Assembly: GCA_017998575.1 (NCBI GenBank)
Contig: JAGOCV010000165.1
Coordinates: forward strand, 1 to 8,812
Source of the DNA: Burkholderiaceae bacterium
GTDB taxonomy: Bacteria > Pseudomonadota > Gammaproteobacteria > Burkholderiales > Burkholderiaceae
Length of the DNA: 8,812 bases
Direction: 5' to 3'
In this document: piece after piece, positions 7,112 through 8,812 of the stretch
Numbering within the stretch: position 1 is the first letter of the stretch
Layout: each line of letters opens with the position of its first letter
Translations under genes and position numbers: made by a program
Notes under the pieces: model-generated
What the model saw: only the letters and a program-made list of their open reading frames with translations
What the model was told of the DNA's origin: nothing
Database searches by the model: none

Positions 7112-8044
7112 ATGGCAGTGCTGGTTATTGCTGAACACGACAACGCCACCCTCAAGGTCGCGACCCTCAATGCCGTCACGGCGGCCGTGGCTTGCGGCGG
7201 CGACGTCCACGTGCTGGTGGCCGGCCAGAACGCCGGTGAAGCGGCCAAGGCCGCGGCCCAGGCGGCCGGTGTCGCCAAGGTCATCCACGTCGAAGGCGAA
7301 GGCTTCGCCCACGGCCTGGCCGAGAACGTGGCCGCGCAGGTGCTGGCCATCGCGGGTGACTACAGCCACATCCTCTTCCCGGCCACCGCCAGCGGCAAGA
7401 ACGTGGCCCCGCGCGTGGCGGCCAAGCTGGACGTGGCGCAGATCAGCGACATCACCAAGGTGGTGAGCGCCGACACCTTCGAGCGCCCGATCTACGCCGG
7501 CAACGCCATCGCCACCGTGCAAAGCGGCGACAAGGTCAAGGTGATCACCGTGCGCACCACCGGCTTCGACGCCGCGGCCGCCACGGGCGGCAGCGCCGCC
7601 GTCGAGACGAAGGACGCCGTGGCCGCCAGCGGCAAGAGCGCCTTCGTGGGCAACGAGATCGCCAAGAGCGAGCGCCCCGAACTCACGGCCGCCAAGATCA
7701 TCGTCTCCGGTGGCCGCGCCCTGGGCAGCAGCGAGAAGTTCAACGAAGTGATGACGCCGCTGGCCGACAAGCTGGGCGCCGCCATCGGCGCGAGCCGCGC
7801 GGCGGTCGATGCGGGCTACGCCCCCAACGACCTGCAGGTGGGCCAGACGGGCAAGATCGTCGCGCCGCAGCTGTACATTGCGGCCGGCATCTCGGGCGCG
7901 ATCCAGCATCTGGCCGGCATGAAGGATTCGAAGGTGATCGTGGCGATCAACAAGGACCCCGAAGCGCCGATCTTCAGCGTGGCCGACTACGGCCTGGAGG
8001 CCGACCTGTTCACGGCTGTGCCCGAGCTGGTCAAGGCACTTTGA
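7112..8044 (+). CDS. etfA: Electron transfer flavoprotein, alpha subunit
   Basis: The FAD-binding large subunit of ETF, partner of the EtfB encoded immediately upstream. At 310 residues it is normal length and complete. The N-terminal alpha/beta domain begins [10 protein letters not shown]. The C-terminal FAD domain holds VSGGRALGS (198-206), [11 protein letters not shown] (226-236), [27 protein letters not shown] signature elements (244-266), [17 protein letters not shown] (278-288) and [10 protein letters not shown] (291-300). These are the known flavin-contacting segments. ATG 7112 follows the etfB stop directly, and an AGGTGA sequence (7101-7106) inside the end of etfB serves as the ribosome binding site. 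Transcription probably stops at the hairpin 13 nt downstream. It should feed electrons from dehydrogenases such as the one encoded next. Confidence 0.97.
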   Translation: MAVLVIAEHDNATLKVATLNAVTAAVACGGDVHVLVAGQNAGEAAKAAAQAAGVAKVIHVEGEGFAHGLAENVAAQVLAIAGDYSHILFPATASGKNVAPRVAAKLDVAQISDITKVVSADTFERPIYAGNAIATVQSGDKVKVITVRTTGFDAAAATGGSAAVETKDAVAASGKSAFVGNEIAKSERPELTAAKIIVSGGRALGSSEKFNEVMTPLADKLGAAIGASRAAVDAGYAPNDLQVGQTGKIVAPQLYIAAGISGAIQHLAGMKDSKVIVAINKDPEAPIFSVADYGLEADLFTAVPELVKAL

Positions 8045-8056
8045 CCTGCCCCTGAC

Positions 8057-8081
8057 AACGCGCCCGCCCGGGCGCGTTTTT
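8057..8081 (+). terminator. Rho-independent terminator after etfBA
   Basis: Perfect inverted arms AACGCGCCCG (8057-8066) and CGGGCGCGTT (8069-8078) surround CC, with a TTTTT run (8077-8081). It lies 13 nt past the etfA stop and 34 nt before the next start codon, so it should end most etfBA transcripts and make the downstream dehydrogenase depend on readthrough or its own promoter. Confidence 0.88.
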
Positions 8082-8114
8082 CTTTGCATCCGCGCCTTTC
8101 GGAGACACCAGAAG

Positions 8115-8812
8115 ATGAGCTACACCGCACCCGTCAAAGACCTGATGTTCTGCATCGAGCACCTGGCCGGCATCGCCCAAGTGGCGAAGTTGCCGGGCTT
8201 CGAGGATGCCGGTCTGGACACCGCGCAGGCGGTGCTGGAGGAATGCGCGCGTTTCAACGAAGGCGTGGTGGCGCCGCTCAACCAGCCGGGCGACGTGAAC
8301 CCATCGTCGTGGAAGGCGGGCGAGGTCACCACCACACCGGGCTTCAAGGACGCGTACCGCCAGTTCGCCGAAGGCGGCTGGCAGGGCCTGCAACATCCGG
8401 TGGAATTCGGCGGCCAGGGCCTGCCCAAGACCATCGGTGCGGCCTGCGTCGAAATCCTCAACTCGGCCAACCTGAGTTTCGCGCTGTGCCCCTTGCTGTC
8501 CGATGGCGCCATCGAGGCGCTGCTCACGGCGGGCAGCGATGAGCTCAAGGCCACCTATCTCGAGAAGCTGGTGAGCGGCGAGTGGACCGGCACCATGAAC
8601 CTCACCGAGCCGCAGGCCGGCAGCGACCTGGCGCTGGTGCGCTCGCGCGCCGAGCCGCAGCCCGATGGCAGCTACAAGGTCTTCGGCACCAAGATCTTCA
8701 TCACCTACGGCGAGCACGACATGGCGGACAACATCGTCCACCTGGTGCTGGCGCGCGTGGCCGGCGCGCCCGAGGGCGTCAAGGGCATCAGCCTGTTCGT
8801 CGTGCCCAAGTT
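8115..8812 (+). CDS. Acyl-CoA dehydrogenase, DmdC-like class, truncated by right edge
   Basis: FAD-dependent dehydrogenase that introduces an alpha-beta double bond into an acyl-CoA and gives its electrons to ETF. The first 232 codons are present; the frame from ATG 8115 is open to the edge. GGAGA (8101-8105) is the ribosome binding site. The N-terminal part starts MSYTAPVKDLMFCIEHLAG. Other landmarks are HPVEFGGQGLP (94-104), the acyl-CoA dehydrogenase signature WTGTMNLTEPQAGSDLALV (157-175) and FGTKIFITYGEHDM (190-203). The YTAPVKDL start, the TEPQAGSDL motif and the GEHD...ENI-like segment (here HDMADNIVHLVLAR) are typical of the roughly 600-residue subclass that includes 3-(methylthio)propanoyl-CoA dehydrogenase DmdC. 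Most members outside marine bacteria have undetermined substrates, so I do not assign one. The catalytic Glu and the extra C-terminal domain lie beyond the window. The position next to etfBA fits electron coupling, despite the terminator between them. Confidence 0.92.
   Translation, partial: MSYTAPVKDLMFCIEHLAGIAQVAKLPGFEDAGLDTAQAVLEECARFNEGVVAPLNQPGDVNPSSWKAGEVTTTPGFKDAYRQFAEGGWQGLQHPVEFGGQGLPKTIGAACVEILNSANLSFALCPLLSDGAIEALLTAGSDELKATYLEKLVSGEWTGTMNLTEPQAGSDLALVRSRAEPQPDGSYKVFGTKIFITYGEHDMADNIVHLVLARVAGAPEGVKGISLFVVPK

Noticed and set aside
6326..8089. 587-codon open frame on the minus strand opposite etfBA
   Set aside because: It is antisense to two certain genes, His/Gly/Asp/Arg-rich with no family motif, and explained by GC-rich codon bias.
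1..8812. CRISPR array, tRNA, IS element, toxin-antitoxin or defence system
   Set aside because: I looked on both strands and saw no repeat-spacer pattern, tRNA cloverleaf, transposase motif or paired small genes.

Overview
The window has high GC with strong GC3 bias. Its gene set fits a betaproteobacterium, most likely Burkholderiales/Comamonadaceae (for example the Acidovorax, Variovorax or Hydrogenophaga neighbourhood). That placement is an inference from gene content, composition and protein style; there is no rRNA or other phylogenetic marker here.

Left part, minus strand (1-1065): two uncharacterised coding stretches. The first starts at 1065. The second starts at 493 and runs off the left edge. 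No frame has a stop between them. A single missing base near 493 would make them one protein, so the gene boundary is unresolved. A 227-base gap (1066-1292) holds a perfect AT-rich dyad and a GC-rich palindromic terminator-like hairpin.

Middle, minus strand (1293-6023): a tightly packed three-gene sensory operon. In transcription order it encodes an OmpR/PhoB-type response regulator, a secreted LysM + FecR-domain protein with C-terminal fibronectin-like repeats, and a CHASE2-PAS-HisKA-HATPase sensor histidine kinase. Spacing is 9 nt between the first two genes, and the last two overlap by ATGA. The kinase is intact with all catalytic boxes. The two genes before it are broken: a one-base loss in the regulator, and an amber codon, a one-base loss in a C7 tract and an opal codon in the LysM/FecR gene. 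Each lesion is visible because coherent family sequence resumes directly after it. Either this operon is decaying and leaves an orphan kinase, or the assembly has local errors. The raw sequence alone cannot separate these.

Right part, plus strand (6350-8812): etfB and etfA, the two subunits of electron transfer flavoprotein, abutting with no gap. A strong Rho-independent terminator follows, then a 3'-truncated acyl-CoA dehydrogenase of the large DmdC-like class, a type of enzyme that passes electrons to ETF. This is ordinary fatty-acid/acyl-CoA catabolic housekeeping.

The 326-base divergent gap (6024-6349) separates the two halves and must hold both promoters. It contains tandem GACGTC palindromes just upstream of etfB and a nested dyad in the regulator leader. 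No tRNA, rRNA, IS element, CRISPR array or prophage gene was seen.
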